Assembly: GCA_025738555.1 (NCBI GenBank)
Contig: JAOVFP010000002.1
Location: forward strand, 4,402,001 to 4,466,000
DNA length: 64,000 nt
From: Cyathus striatus
Lineage: Eukaryota; Basidiomycota; Agaricomycetes; Agaricales; Nidulariaceae
Reading direction: 5' to 3'
Part shown: positions 31,445-43,332 of the stretch, in pieces
Position numbering within the stretch: position 1 is the stretch's first letter
Layout of the letters: each line of letters opens with the position of its first letter
Notes under the pieces: model-generated
What the model saw: the letters and a program-made list of their open reading frames with translations, nothing else
What the model was told of the DNA's origin: nothing
The model's database searches: none
Position numbers and translations under genes: made by a program

Positions 31445-34400
31445 TCACAATTCATCGTGTTGGATCACCGGATTCCCGTCCTCATCAATTTCTTCCATTT
31501 CAATCTGGATCTGCTCAAGTATTGTCAGCTAGCAGTCCCCTGTCGCACATCCCCAGTGTTCACTACTTACATCGTCTTTCAAGTGATCAGGAATGATTAC
31601 GCGAGCCTTCCCGTCATCTACATCATCATCCACTTCAACTTTGGGGTCAACAGGTGGTGCTGGCTTCACCGTTTCATCCGTTGGTGCGGTTTCAGACACA
31701 CCCAGCGACCGTCTAAGGACACGGTCGATACGAGAGAAGAACCTATGGAAGTGTTAAGTTCAGCCTTCCTACCACTGAAGAAAACACCTCACAAATTATT
31801 ATTGGATACTTCAAAGCCTGAGCGCACGAGAGCGCCATCTATAAGAATGGATGCAACCTCTTTCAGTTCCTCCTCAGCTTCAATATCCCTCTCGTCTTCA
31901 TCTGTCGGCAAGTCCTCTACCCGACGCAGAAGCCCCTCGATCAGAGGTGAACGAGGATTAATCTCAAGTAACTTGGCTTTCAGTGCGTACTCGTGAAGAA
32001 TGCCCCCGCGGTTACCCTTTGCGTTTGAAGCAGCTAATATGCGATCAATTACTCAAAGCTCAGGAAAAGAAGTAATGACTGACTCATCATCTTCTGAACG
32101 TTGGCCGTATACCCACCGGCATCGGCTACAATGGCACATGGGCTCTTTACGAGCCTATTCGAAAGCACAACTACAGTCTGTCAGAATATTTGTTCACAGT
32201 GTACGCTGATTTTGCATACCATCCCTAACAGTATCTTTGGCTTCTTCCTTCAACCAAGTGACGAGAGGCTTGAATTTCTCCTTCAGTACTTCCTGTTCAG
32301 CCTTTTCTTCTTCTTCAGTCAAATCTGACTACCATTTGAGCATCACGAATAACGTTCGATCTCAATGTACATACCTTCGTCTCCGAACTTGAGTCCTGCT
32401 TTCGCAACATCTTGGAATTGAATATTCCTAAAGCTTCGATTAGAGAATACTTGCGGAAACTGAGGTTTAACTTGCCTCCACTGGCGAATAGTACCAATGA
32501 GAATCTCATCAAGAGGTTCTGTAAGGAGGAGAACTTCATATCCGCGAGCGTGAAGTTTTTCAATGAAAACACTCTGAGCTAAATCTTCGGATTTCTTGCC
32601 CATTTCGGCGAGGTAGAATATTTGTTTCTGGCCTTCTTTCTTGTTTTCCAAGTACTGAAAAAATATTTAGAAAATAATAAGACCATGACTGAATAATTTA
32701 TACCTGGTCAAGTGAGGTATCATTTCTCTGGTTGGTGGTGAAACGAGTCAGAGCTAGTAACTTGTCGCGGTTCTTGGTATCCTCGACAGCGCCGAGTTTC
32801 AAAACAGATCCGTACACCTCTTGAATCTTCTCCCACTTCGCGAGATCTTCCTCGGAAATCTTTGTGAAAAGTTGGATCAAACGTTTGAGAATGATTTGTT
32901 TGAGCTGGCGGAGGAATCGATTTGACTGAAGTGTCTCTCTAGAAACATTTAAGGGTAAATCATCCGCTAAAGCTAATATTAGCACAGGTTTGAAGGGATG
33001 ACACTGAATGTACCATCGACCACGACCTTCACCCAACTAGCCCATTTCGGCAAGGCATCTTCACCAAGATCGGAGGTGATAAAGACGCGCTTAACCATTA
33101 GCTTAATATCCTTGGGCTCGTGCTCAAGTGGCTGCTGCCAATAATCATCGCCCCTGCGTTAATCCCTTAAGTATGTACATTTATAAAATGTACATTCAGC
33201 ACTCACAAGGAAGACGGGAGAAAAATAATAGCTTTAAAGGAAGTTCCTGAGCCGGAATCACCTGAGAAGTGTTGCCATGCAAGAGGCTTGGAAAAGTCCT
33301 TAAAAAACGCATTGTAGAACAGATTGTACTCGTCTGCGGTAAGTGAGTAAGGAGATACAATGGACATTCCCAAACATACCATTCGTTACATTCTTAGGGT
33401 CGCTGGTGCATCATATGTCAGACTGAATTGCAGTTGCAAACGACGTAAGTCAATCATACCGCGTCCACAGTGGTGGTTGGGCATTGAGACGGACCCACTC
33501 CTCCACGGTAACATTCTTCATCTTAGGCGCAGAAGGTTCTCCAGCTTCATCCTCGGTTTTGATAACTTCTTCGACAATTGCCTCATCCTCGTCAACTTCC
33601 GCGTGGTTGGACGGAGTTAGGGTTGGTGCTTCAGAGGACACAACTTCGATCGTTGGTTTCTCGGCTTCTTCATCGGGTACCTCCTCAACGCGCTGCTCAA
33701 AAAGGAATAATGGGAAAGACGAAGAAAACGACGAGTGTTTGTTACTATACAACGTCAGCAACGACTAGGATGTGTTGAACTTTAAGCTCTCTTACACAAG
33801 TTCGATGATTTTGGAACCCTCGAGGTACTCCGTAGAGTCGTCCTTTAAGAAGAGCGTGATCTCTGTCCCGCGCCCAAGAGTGTTTCCACGTGGATCAGGG
33901 TATATTTCAAAGGAACTATCATCTGCAGAAGAGCTGAAGATATGTTGAAGTGGTTCTGGGTTCTTTTCGGATCTCGGAGGAATAGAAGCAACTTCAACGC
34001 GGTCTGCGACGAGGAAACTACTATAAAATCCAAGACCAAAAGCACCAATAAGGTTGCCTGTGCCGGCGGCATCCTGTCCTTCAGCGTTTTGAAGGAAATC
34101 AGAAGTTCCAGATTTAGCAAGGGTTCCCTGCAATTCACCAGGTGTTAGCTTCAAATTCAACTGAGAAGCTCTCTACTCACAAGGTTATCTGTAAGTTCCT
34201 CCTTCGACATGCCAATACCAGTGTCTGAAAAAGCGTTTGAATGACGCCAGAAACCAACTTGCTCAATAACTGACCAGAAATAATCAAGCGCCCGCCTTTA
34301 CTGCCATTTTCATTCATTACTGCCTTTATAGTGATATTAAGAGGGCTGGAGCCATCCCACGATGTTTTGTCGGTCAATGCAGTTAGTCGTAGCTTTTCTA

Positions 34401-34763
34401 ACGCGTCGTTTGCGTTAGAAATCAGTTCGCGCAAGAAAATGTCTCTGTCAAAGGGGTTATCATCCACGAGCTCTATAGCATAATATCTCACTTACCTATG
34501 AGAGTAGAGACTAATGATACGTCGTCGCTGATCAGTCTCCAAGAAGATTCTTGAAAAAGAGGTATATACCTATTAATGACAATTTTACGCAAGCGAGCAA
34601 CATCACTCTAGATGAAGCATGTATCAACTTCGAGTTCCCAATGCCGCATTATCAAATGGAGGCTCACTTGGTAATCGTATCGGACTTTAGGAGAATCCGA
34701 GTCCACAGCAAAAGCCTGGGTAGAAAGAAGAGCAAACGTCAGAAGTGGCTGCAGCAGGCGCAT
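31445..34763 (-). CDS. Endoplasmic-reticulum HSP90 chaperone (GRP94/endoplasmin)
   Basis: ATP-dependent chaperone of the ER lumen. The signal peptide MRLLQPLLTFALLSTQAFA precedes the N-domain: RDIFLRELISNANDALEKLR (catalytic Glu/Asn helix), ISDTGIGM (DxGxG ATP loop), and GLGFYSSFLVADRVEV. A highly acidic linker (VEEVPDEEAEKP, VDEDEAIVEEVIKTEDEAGE) joins the middle domain: VEEWVRLNAQPPLWTR, FSKPLAWQHFSGDSG, VVDADDLPLNVSRETLQSNR. The C-terminus ends EDGNPVIQHDEL, an ER-retrieval signal. Splicing of VIN to SLYSHR to DIFL requires a 15-nt exon at 34496-34510 between introns of 51 and 59 nt. Baker's and fission yeast lack GRP94, so its presence here is notable. Upstream lie a perfect heat-shock element and a TGACGTG site. 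Confidence 0.95.
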
Positions 34764-34929
34764 TCTGGTCGGCCAGACAGCGAGACTAGTACAGTGCCTA
34801 AACCTGTAACAGTATCACGTAGTTGTATAGAGAGTGGTATCCTTGTGAAGGCTACGAGCACAACTTTCGTGAGATCAATATCAATTGTTGTAACTTATAC
34901 GATATCCAGGTCCCAGGACGTGATTGCAC

Positions 34930-34936
34930 TGACGTG
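34930..34936 (+). promoter_or_regulatory. UPRE-like TGACGTG element
   Basis: TGACGTG followed by T, about 167 bp upstream of the GRP94 start. It matches the core recognised by HAC1/XBP1-type bZIP factors of the unfolded protein response. Function is inferred from the motif and from the gene it precedes. Confidence 0.5.
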
Positions 34937-34956
34937 TCAACTCCGTGTCACTGTCA

Positions 34957-34969
34957 GAAAGTTCTTGAA
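34957..34969. promoter_or_regulatory. Perfect three-unit heat-shock element
   Basis: GAA-AG-TTC-TT-GAA matches nGAAnnTTCnnGAAn exactly, about 194 bp upstream of the GRP94 start, with a further TTC one base later. It fits HSF1 binding and stress induction of the chaperone. Confidence 0.65.
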
Positions 34970-35360
34970 CTTCGCTGGCGTTAACGGTTCTCAACAGCTG
35001 GACGCGACCTCGTGACTTGCTGTGTAATTACATAAGGAAGTAAAGTACTACTTATAGCCATGTAGCCAATAAGTAAGTTGTAACAGCGACACTGCTGCTC
35101 AGCTGCACTCAGTCAACACGCAGCTCCTTAGAAATCAAAACATCCCGCTTGCACCCCTCAGGTGCCGGTGATCACTGTTACATGACAGTATCGAAGCAAT
35201 ATAACCCTGATATAATTACTAATTATTAACAATAAAACAATAATACCTAGAGCCGGCTGTCGCCGGCAAAGCCCACTAAACTATCTCGATGACGAAAGAC
35301 ATGAGAACCGGATTACTTATGTTAAAATACATAAATAACACGTTTGTAGTTAAAATATGT

Positions 35361-35387
35361 AACGTACGTCGCTTCGCGACGCACGTT
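35361..35387. repeat. Palindrome with 12-bp arms
   Basis: AACGTACGTCGC-TTC-GCGACGCACGTT: arms match at 11 of 12 positions around a 3-nt loop. It could fold into a stable hairpin in either strand. Part of the family E interior. Confidence 0.75.
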
Positions 35388-35586
35388 AAAGGGCAAGCTT
35401 GACGAATCCTAGTTTTTAGTTATATTCTTTTTATACATACTAACTTGTTGTACAATATTTTAACTACTACTATTTCTGCTTGAGTTTTGTTTAAACAGAA
35501 GAGGGGAATAATCATACTATTGACAATGAGCAGGGATGTATTTACAATGGAAATGAGTGTACTCTAACGCACTGTAAGCACAAAGC

Positions 35587-35683
35587 GGACAAATCCGAGC
35601 GTGGCTGGTAAATCTGACGAGCGTTTCGGACAAATCCGAGAATGGCGGAGAAATCCGAGCGTGGCGGCAAAATCCGTACGTGC
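35587..35683. repeat. 19-bp minisatellite, five units
   Basis: Five head-to-tail units of consensus GGACAAATCCGAGCGTGGC at about 35587, 35606 (a diverged 22-bp unit), 35628, 35647 and 35666. The CAAATCCGAG core is kept in most units. The surrounding sequence is non-coding. Confidence 0.8.
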
Positions 35684-35727
35684 ATGCACAGCCACTACGC
35701 ATTTTCGCTCGCCAACGCAGACAAATA

Positions 35728-35745
35728 GGGGGAGCAAGCTCCCCC
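35728..35745. repeat. Perfect GC-rich hairpin
   Basis: GGGGGAGC-AA-GCTCCCCC: 8-bp perfect arms with a 2-nt loop, about 45 bp after the minisatellite and followed by AATTATAG. It could be a terminator-like or transposon-end structure; its role is unknown. Confidence 0.7.
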
Positions 35746-36545
35746 AATTATAGTACATACTACACGCTGCATAAATAAGTGGAAAGAAAGAAATGGTAAG
35801 AAAAGTGAGCAACAACCAGGCAATGGAGGCGAGGAGACATGGTACAGTACTTATTATGACCATGCAGTGCGAATGAAATGAAGTACAGGTAGGAAACATT
35901 TGTGGAAGTTATAAAAATGCAGGAAGCCACTAGGAGTATTGAATTGGTCACGAAAAAAGGAGGGAGAAGATAAGGAGAGTAAGAAACATTCAAACAGGCA
36001 AGCGGGGGCGAAGAAACATGGAACAGCAATCTAAGAGCCATGTAATATGAACAAAATATTGTATGGGTAGAATAAATGTGGAAAGAAAAAGAAAAGAGAG
36101 AAGCACTAATACCGTTACGAGTGTTAAACGCTGAAATTTCAAAATTTCATGGAATATGCGATCTCCAATTGACGTCGTAACAATAACTTGAGCGCTATGA
36201 AATCAAACGAATCCTGGGTTGCAATAGGTACCAGCAGTTGACTGAGAGACAAAGCATCCTACTTAATATTGCAACGACGATAAACACCGTTAAGAGGAAC
36301 GGACATGGTTTAATACGAGGGAGGTTAAAGGAGGAATAAAGCAGAAAAGGAATAGCGAGTAAAACAAGAGACACGAGATATATATATGAGGCGAAAGAAA
36401 TGAAAGGCTGAAACGGGTCACACAAAGGTGAAAATGGGGGAAATGCCGAAAATATTCAAACTCAACTGCACAGCATGAAATTTACTGCCAAAAGTTTCGG
36501 AAATACGGCCCCCATAACCCTACTAACTAAAGTTAGTGGGAATAA

Positions 36546-36865
36546 CCATACATAAAGAAGTACTTAAGTATGACTTATAAGTATTGTTGCAAATGTACAT
36601 ATGTATTCAAAATTTCAAAGTTAACTCAAAAGCTTATGAGTGCTGATATGCTGATTTACCCATGTCATTAGATACATATTAAATATGTAGTAAATTACCT
36701 ATCTACGGTTTGCTCGCGATAGATAGAGTACTAACAGAAAAAAAAAGAGAAAAGGCAGGAAGTTGACACTCGAGTTGGAACTTGAAGTGGGCTCAGGATA
36801 TGGAGTTCGCAGTAGTTTTCGAGATATTCGAGCGAATGATGTATATTCAGCGGTCGCCCAAGCTA
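36546..36865. other. Intergenic AT-rich stretch
   Basis: 3' flank of the WW/FF gene. The plus-strand open frame from 36763 is the shadow of that gene's last exons. No other feature seen. Confidence 0.4.
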
Positions 36866-39471
36866 TCATGTTACTTGAGGATGATGGACGGATAGCTTTG
36901 GTGCGGAGAGATTGGACAAGTAATCCTAGTCAAAAAAATAAGCACAATTTTATCGGACCATCGGAAAGCAACGTACTCGAAGCCAAAGCTCTCTTTGCTC
37001 AGGGATATGATTAAACATGATATATCGTTTGTCATTCTGTTCCAATGTTTATCACGGTTTCCTCCCTTAATATCTGATGTAAAACCGTAAACGTACCTTA
37101 AGAACTTTCTCCATTTCTCGAATGTCAATATTTTTTGCGAGTGCCTTCATATCGACTTTCGCAATACCTTCGCCTTCTTCCTCTCCAATATCTTCGTTAT
37201 CCACTTTCAAGCCATTTTCAATGCTGTCACCTCCGATTTTTCCAAGCCTGCCCCAGAATTCTACGAAGGAATTCTCAGATAGCATTTCATCAAATGCCTT
37301 CCGAGCCTCGGAAGTTCGTTCTCGTTGCCATTTGGCGAACTCATTCTCTAATGTATCTCGATCATAACCTAGCTTAGCCACAGGTAATGACGATAGAAGC
37401 GAATCGAGAAGTAGCTCTGAGAAACGAGTAGCAAGAGAAGGAGCATGCGCAATAAATAATGCATGCAGGTTGCTGATGTGCTTGGATCGCAAATGTATAA
37501 TGTGTGTGTGAAAAAGTTGTACTTGCTGGTTGAGGGACAACGGCGAGTTGGTAAAGCGAAAGTCTTTCTTGAGCTGCGGCACGACTGCGTCCCATGTTAC
37601 CTTTAAAAAATAAAAATAAAATAAACAGCGTATCAGCTGCTGGTCCTGTACTACAAAGGGCTGTACCTTGTGATCGCGGATAGCATCCACCAGCAAAGTC
37701 CTGCAGATATATATATATGTATGTATGTATGTAAGCGGGGCAGTAAGCACGAATGAATACATGGGCCTCGCGCACCTGAATTCACGTTCCCCCTCTTCTT
37801 TGTTTATACCTATCCGTGATCGTTCAATATTAGTTTCTAAGCGTTCCTTCTCGGCTCTAACTTTCTCTTCTCGCTCTTTTACTGCTCGTTCTTTTCTCTC
37901 TTGGCGACTAAGCTGAGCGTCGGGAGTTAATTTATCACCGTCGCCATTGGAAGGTTCCTTAAACATATGCACTGAGGTTTTTCCTTTCAGAAAAGTATTG
38001 AACAATTCTTCGCGTAATGACGATGATCCCACTGCATCGTAACGAGGATCATCTATCAAGTCTTTTTTAACCTTAAAGGTAAAGATGAAATAAGAGAAAA
38101 CTTTCAAAACGTAGAATCTGTATACCTCTTTCCATATAGAGCCTTCCTTGATAACGGCGTGCTCTCTCAATAACGCAAAGAACTCTGCTTCTGCTTGCTG
38201 AGCAGCAGCGCGCTTTCCTACAGGGGATTCAGTTAAATCTAAAATTGTTGGAAAAGCCATTATTTCACATACTTTCCCCCAACTCTTTGATGAATTCCCT
38301 AAATCTCTTTTCTCGTTCTCGATCATCGCGCCCCCAACCATAGAATCGTCTGTCCTTCTTCCAAGCTCTCCGGAAATCGGTCCAGCTGGTCCTCGTGCTT
38401 TTGACTTCATCTCGTAGAAGCCGTCCATACTCTTCCTTTGGATTCGCAGCTTCTCTCTCCTTCTTCACGGCAGACTGGCGAAGTTCGCGTGCGCGATCAC
38501 GGCAGTAGTCGTCGAAGGCTTCTCTCCTTGCTGTCACAGAAGGAAGAAGAATATATCTAGGGTCTGATACAAACTTAGGCAACGATGTATCCCAAGGATG
38601 CAAAGGATTAATATCTTTCTCCCGCAATAGTGTCTACGAAGCATTTAGCAAAAATTGCAAGCCCTATGAGCTGACTCACCTTAAACAATGCCTTGGCTTC
38701 TTCGATAGAAAGATTAACCCTTTCGGGCACATTGAGCTGAGCTGTAGACTGCGTTTTAGCTGCTTCCTCCTCTGCTTCCGCTTTCAGGCACTCCTCCTCC
38801 AAACGCCTCTTTCCCTCTTTTGCCTCCTTTTCGAGCTGCTCCGCGGCATCGCGTTGCCATTCTTCTTCATCGCTTAAGTCGCTGTCCTCGTCCTCATGCT
38901 TAGTGTGATCTACTTTGGCCTTCTTTGCGATAACGGGTTCGTCATCAACCACCGGGTCCTCCGCTTTCCTCTTCACCAAATCATTGACCTCGTTCTTGAT
39001 TCTGTCAATCTCTGCGGAGCGTTCACGCTCGGCTTGCTTTCGCTCCTCCTCGGCTTTTTGCGCTTCTTGCTGCTGCATCGTTTCAACGACATGCTTTATT
39101 TCCTCGGGAACGATCCATACACTCTCTTTCTTAACTTTATGAGAATAGAAAATATTTCCTTCAGTGGTTGTCACCCGTATCCAGTCGGTCCCAGGGATGG
39201 GAGTTTTAATCAATGGCTTCTCCTTTTTCTTTTTGGCAGGCTGCAGTTCGACGGCATTGGGAACAGAGAACGACGGCAAAGGCCTGACATAAGTTGATTG
39301 CTGTGTTTGAGCATTGTAATAATAGTGGACGCCACTCGGGCCTGGTCAGAAACGGGATCAGTAAAGAAAATTCCCATTGTGCTAGATAAGATAGAAGAGC
39401 TGACCTGTGTGCTCAGTCCAGCCGATTGGAAGAGGGGGAGGAGGGAATGTAGAGAACGACGGAGCGGACAT
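36866..39471 (-). CDS. WW/FF-domain protein (TCERG1 / Dre4 / Urn1-like)
   Basis: Nuclear protein of the kind that links the spliceosome and RNA polymerase II. The start MSAPSFSTFPPPPLPIGWTE leads into a WW domain (GWTEHTG...HYYYNAQTQQSTYVRP), followed by a second WW-like unit (DWIRVTTTEG-IFYSHKVKKESVW). A long acidic and basic coiled coil (EEERKQAERERSAEIDRIKN, EEEWQRDAAEQLEKEAKEGK) precedes FF-type domains: SIEEAKALFKTLLREKDINP...FVSDPRY, AEFFALLREHAVIKEGSIWK...DDPRYD, and FRTLLVDAIRDHKVTWDAVV. The C-terminus, with a further FF-like segment, ends ELWLR-DYLSNLSAPKLSVHHP, a tail found in family members. Order WW, WW-like, coiled coil, FF repeats matches TCERG1-like proteins better than Prp40. 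Introns of 50-70 nt. Confidence 0.85.
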
Positions 39472-40260
39472 GGTGTGATATCTCCGGACGAATTGGATGG
39501 GAAAGAAAGGAACAGGACAAATGTAGAGGACAGGGCGTATGCTGAAGTACCCGGCGAATCGCAATATGATTGGAAGTGTGAGCGAATGGTAAACCGGTGA
39601 TTGGAACTGGATTAGGAAAGAGGAAGTTGAGACAGATGTATATGTGCGCTGATCCAAACGAAGGGTTGAAAGGATTTCTGTAAATGGGTAAATGTAGGAT
39701 GATTGGAGGAGAAGAAAGCGGTACGAGAGAAGGATGGCGACGAAAGGGCGAACAGGCGTCGTTCAAAGAATTAGACTCCGGTCAGTTAATATTTACGCGA
39801 TCACGTGAAATACTTACTTGAGCTTGCTTGAAACTTACTTTTATTAACTTACTCCTTCAAGGTACTTACTCCATAGCAAAACGGCTCAGTCCAATCCAAA
39901 TTCATATGGACGCAACAACTCAGGCTCAATTGTTGTAGCTCCGCCCTGCCTATCTCGGGTTCTTTCCATCCGCTCACTCGTCTTCGTCCGTCTATTATTA
40001 GATCACCTCCTACCTAATGGTACACATCAAGGTTCAGGTCGTACAACAAACGGCATCTGTCTATATCTCGTCCATATCTGTGTATCCCACTTACTCAATG
40101 GCGATACCCCGCATGTTCTTGATACCCCAATGTTTATTACCTCGCGTGCATCTCACCTGACAGGTCTCTTTCTTGCCAATAAAAGGTGCATGCCCAACGT
40201 AAAACAGCCCCAGCGGCTCGCATTTACTCAAGCTACACCGCCTCATTTTCTCTCTGAAGA
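39472..40260. other. Divergent intergenic region
   Basis: Upstream of the WW/FF gene (minus) and the MFS gene (plus). A CACGTG E-box lies in ATCACGTGAAA near 39800-39810. A degenerate ACTTACT motif recurs several times between 39815 and 39870. No gene recognised. Confidence 0.4.
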
Positions 40261-43063
40261 ATGGCTACTCCTAGTGTTCATGACGGCGATGACGTTCAAC
40301 TGACCAAACGTATTCTCTGGAAATTGGACTGCCGTATTTTGCCCCCCTTGGCTCTGGTGATTGTGCCTCCGTCTACAACCTACTTAAGATTATTTAATAT
40401 AAATACAGCTGTGGCTCGCTAATTTCATCGACAGGAGCAACATCGGGAATGCACGGTAAAGTTTCTTGCCGTCGTCGGTCCGACTTGTTGCTAATGGTCC
40501 TTCGCTAGAATTGTAGGACTCGAGCGCGACGCCCATCTTCATGGAGATCAGTTTAACACCGTACTTGCAGGTAATTTCTTTCGTAATTTCTTTTAATCCT
40601 ACCGCTTTTCAATTTTATGCCGTAGTATTCTATGTCTCGTAAGTGAAAAACTCACCTTCAAACCTCAGACTTAGATTCTATTCTCAGTTATTTGTTGGTC
40701 GAAATTCCGTCGAACATAATCTTGAAGAAGATGAAGCCCAACGTAATTATACCTCATGTACATTTGAAGTCAGCTTACCGTACATTAATTGTAGCGGTGG
40801 ATTCCCCTCCTCGTAGGCCTCTGGGGAACTGTCACTACTTTGACTTCCTTGGTAAATTTATTCCCCATGTTGAGATTTAGAGGCGTTCATGTTCACCACT
40901 TGGCGTAGGTTCACAATTTTCAAGGGTTACTTGCCATTCGGATATTTCTTGGTCTATGCGAGGGTGGCTTGTTACCTGGCATCGTACGTGTAATTTATTC
41001 GCATGGCCCGCTTTCTCGTCGGTAACATTTCGTAGATTCTCTACTTAAGCACCATCTATAAACGTCACGAGCTGCAACTGAGGTATGTCGCTCAGCATTT
41101 TGCCGAACCTTCGTTAACGATAATTTTTGCTCAGAGTTGGGGTATTCTATGCTTCAGGTATGTCCCGCCGCTTACATTGACATGCAGGGTTACCAAGACA
41201 TGTTTTTGATTACTATCTTTTCAGCTTCCCTCTCTGGTGCATTTGGAGGTGGGTGGAGCACATCTTGTTAAACATAAGGTACAATGCACACATGTTTACA
41301 CCGTCTCTACAGGTCTTCTCGCAACGGCAATATCCAAAATGGAAGGTATAGGGGGCTTAGCCGGCTGGAGATGGATCTATGTATGTCATTTCCTCGCGAG
41401 TATCTGATGCGATTCTGATCTGCTATTCGTCACCCATAGATCCTTGAAGGAATTGCCACGGTCCTGTGCAGCCTTATTGCAGCATATTTCCTTCCGGCCG
41501 ATCTATCGACAGCATCATTTTTGACCGAGGAAGAGAGAGATTTCGCAGGTTACTATGATATGTTCTTTCAGAATAGAAACATAACACTTATCTTCTGGAA
41601 TCTGCAGTATGGCGTTTTCGCGCCGGTGATATGATTGCTTCCAGTAATGCTGGCTCCGAGCGGCCGCTTGCTCTATCACCAATAGATTCGAAAGAAGAGA
41701 AAAATATCCATGTGACACATACAGCTGTCATGAATCCACTCGAGTCATTTGATTCAAACACCTTACATCAAGATGAAGAAGAATTTGAGTGGAGGGAAGT
41801 TATCCGAGGTATTTATTCTTCCAGAATAACTAACTTGACAGAAGTTGCTCACTCTTCTCTTTGTATCAAGGATTTTTAGATATACAGACATGGCTCACAG
41901 GGATGGCTTATTTTGGTCTTATCGTTAGCCTCTATTCGTACTCGCTATTCCTGTGTGTTTCGGCTTTCTTTTTTTTCCTGCAAAGGCAACAGCTCACCCA
42001 TAAATATTGTATTCATAGACCAACCATTGTCACCGGCCTCGGGTATTCAGGAAGTGCTGCTCAGTTGCATACGGGTATTGTTCATTACATCATTTCATTC
42101 ATTCACGCGCCATAAATACATGCTTTATTTTAGTTCCGCCCTACGTTCCGGCAACCGTTCTCACAGGTAAACCTACGTATTGGTATCACCGCAAACCCAT
42201 GCTAAATCAACTATATAGTTGTTGTCGCTATCCTAAGTGATCGCCTCAAATGGCGAGGCCCATTCATTTTGATGTGTCTGCCTTTGGCAATAATTGGTGA
42301 GAAATTATGTTCTTGAACTGAGTGAGGTTGTAATGATGAATACCAGGGTACATCATGGCAATTACTACGAACAGTAATACTGTTCGCTATGTTGCTGTTT
42401 TTCTTATGGCTGCTGGCGTGTATGTGTTTCGTAGTTTCTTTCGGTCTTTGATAAATAGACCTGATGATTGCTTAACAGATATCCATCTGCACCTTGCATC
42501 TTGTGGGTATAGTGCTTTGTCCATCTGATATATTACTAACCATGTATAATTGAGTTAGGTCTATTTTACCTAATAATAGCAGCGGTCACTTCAAAAAAGC
42601 AACCACAACTGCATTACAGCTTGCAGTGGCTAACAGTGGGTTCGTGGATCATGTTTGTCATAGTCTTGGATTCTCCGAGTATTGATATTCATGTAATAGA
42701 GGGTTTGTTGCTACTTTCGCTTATACCCCAGGCAAGCAATAGTTTTCATAGGAAAATACTATAGCACTAAGCACATTCTACATTATAGATCAAGCTCCAA
42801 AGTATATCCGAGGCCATACCATTGTATTGTCGTTCTTGGTACTTACGTGGGTACTAATAGCCGTCAACATGTCAGTACACTTCACATCCTCTAAGCTGTC
42901 TTCTAACGACGAAGTTATTAGTTCGTACTGCTTATGGGAAAATAAGGCCCGGAGAGAAGGACGCAGGCAAAGCAACTTGGAGCATTACAAAGAACTTCGC
43001 GTGACTGGGAAAACTCGGGCACCTATTGGTGACCGACACCCTGATTTCCGCTTTACATTGTAA
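40261..43063 (+). CDS. MFS transporter, anion:cation symporter (allantoate permease-like) family
   Basis: Plasma-membrane permease of the DAL5/TNA1-type family, moving organic anions or vitamins with protons. About 480 aa from many short exons. The start MATPSVHDGDDVQLTKRILW is followed by LDCRILPPLAL, LWLANFIDRSNIGNA (family signature with the RSNIGNA block), YLLVEIPSNIILKKMKP, RIFLGLCEGGLLPG (MFS motif) and ILYLSTIYKRHELQLRVGVF. A loop of about 90 residues with an acidic stretch (HQDEEEFEWREVIRG) precedes the second half: FLDIQTWLTGMAYFGLIVSL, VVVAILSDRLKWRGPFIL, YVAVFLMAAGVYPSAPCIL, SGHFKKATTTALQLAVANSG. The tail ends GDRHPDFRF-TL. The substrate cannot be read from sequence. Confidence 0.85.
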
Positions 43064-43332
43064 CCACTTACTGTTAAATGATTCTACTTTGTTGTCTTAC
43101 GCTTGAATGATATATACTAAATGAGATACTACTTTTTCTTTTACATACGTTGAACGAGAGCTTGCGCCGTGCGACCTGCGGTAAACCGAAAATACTTATC
43201 ACTGAAACATCGTCAAAGTCGTAATCTATCACATGATGCTATGGTTTACAATTGCGCTAGGAACGTCGAAAGCAAAGGAGGACTAATTAAATAAATGAAA
43301 TGCGTTGACAATGTCGATGTGTGTTTGAAGAC

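Larger units (their letters stand above)
35252..36545. repeat. Repeat family E, long copy
   Basis: Starts with the perfect hairpin GCCGGC-TGTC-GCCGGC and AAAGCCCACTAA (35252-35279). Ends with GAAATTTACTGCCAAAA (36477-36493) and the hairpin-bearing CCCCATAACCC...AGTTAGTGGGAATAA (36510-36545). Same order and orientation as at 19844-20119, but with about 1 kb more interior. The interior holds a 27-bp palindrome, a minisatellite and a GC-rich hairpin, and no convincing ORF. Confidence 0.6.

Noticed and set aside
31433..31996. 187-aa plus-strand ORF opposite the GRP94 3' end
   Set aside because: Antisense shadow of the GRP94 coding exons.
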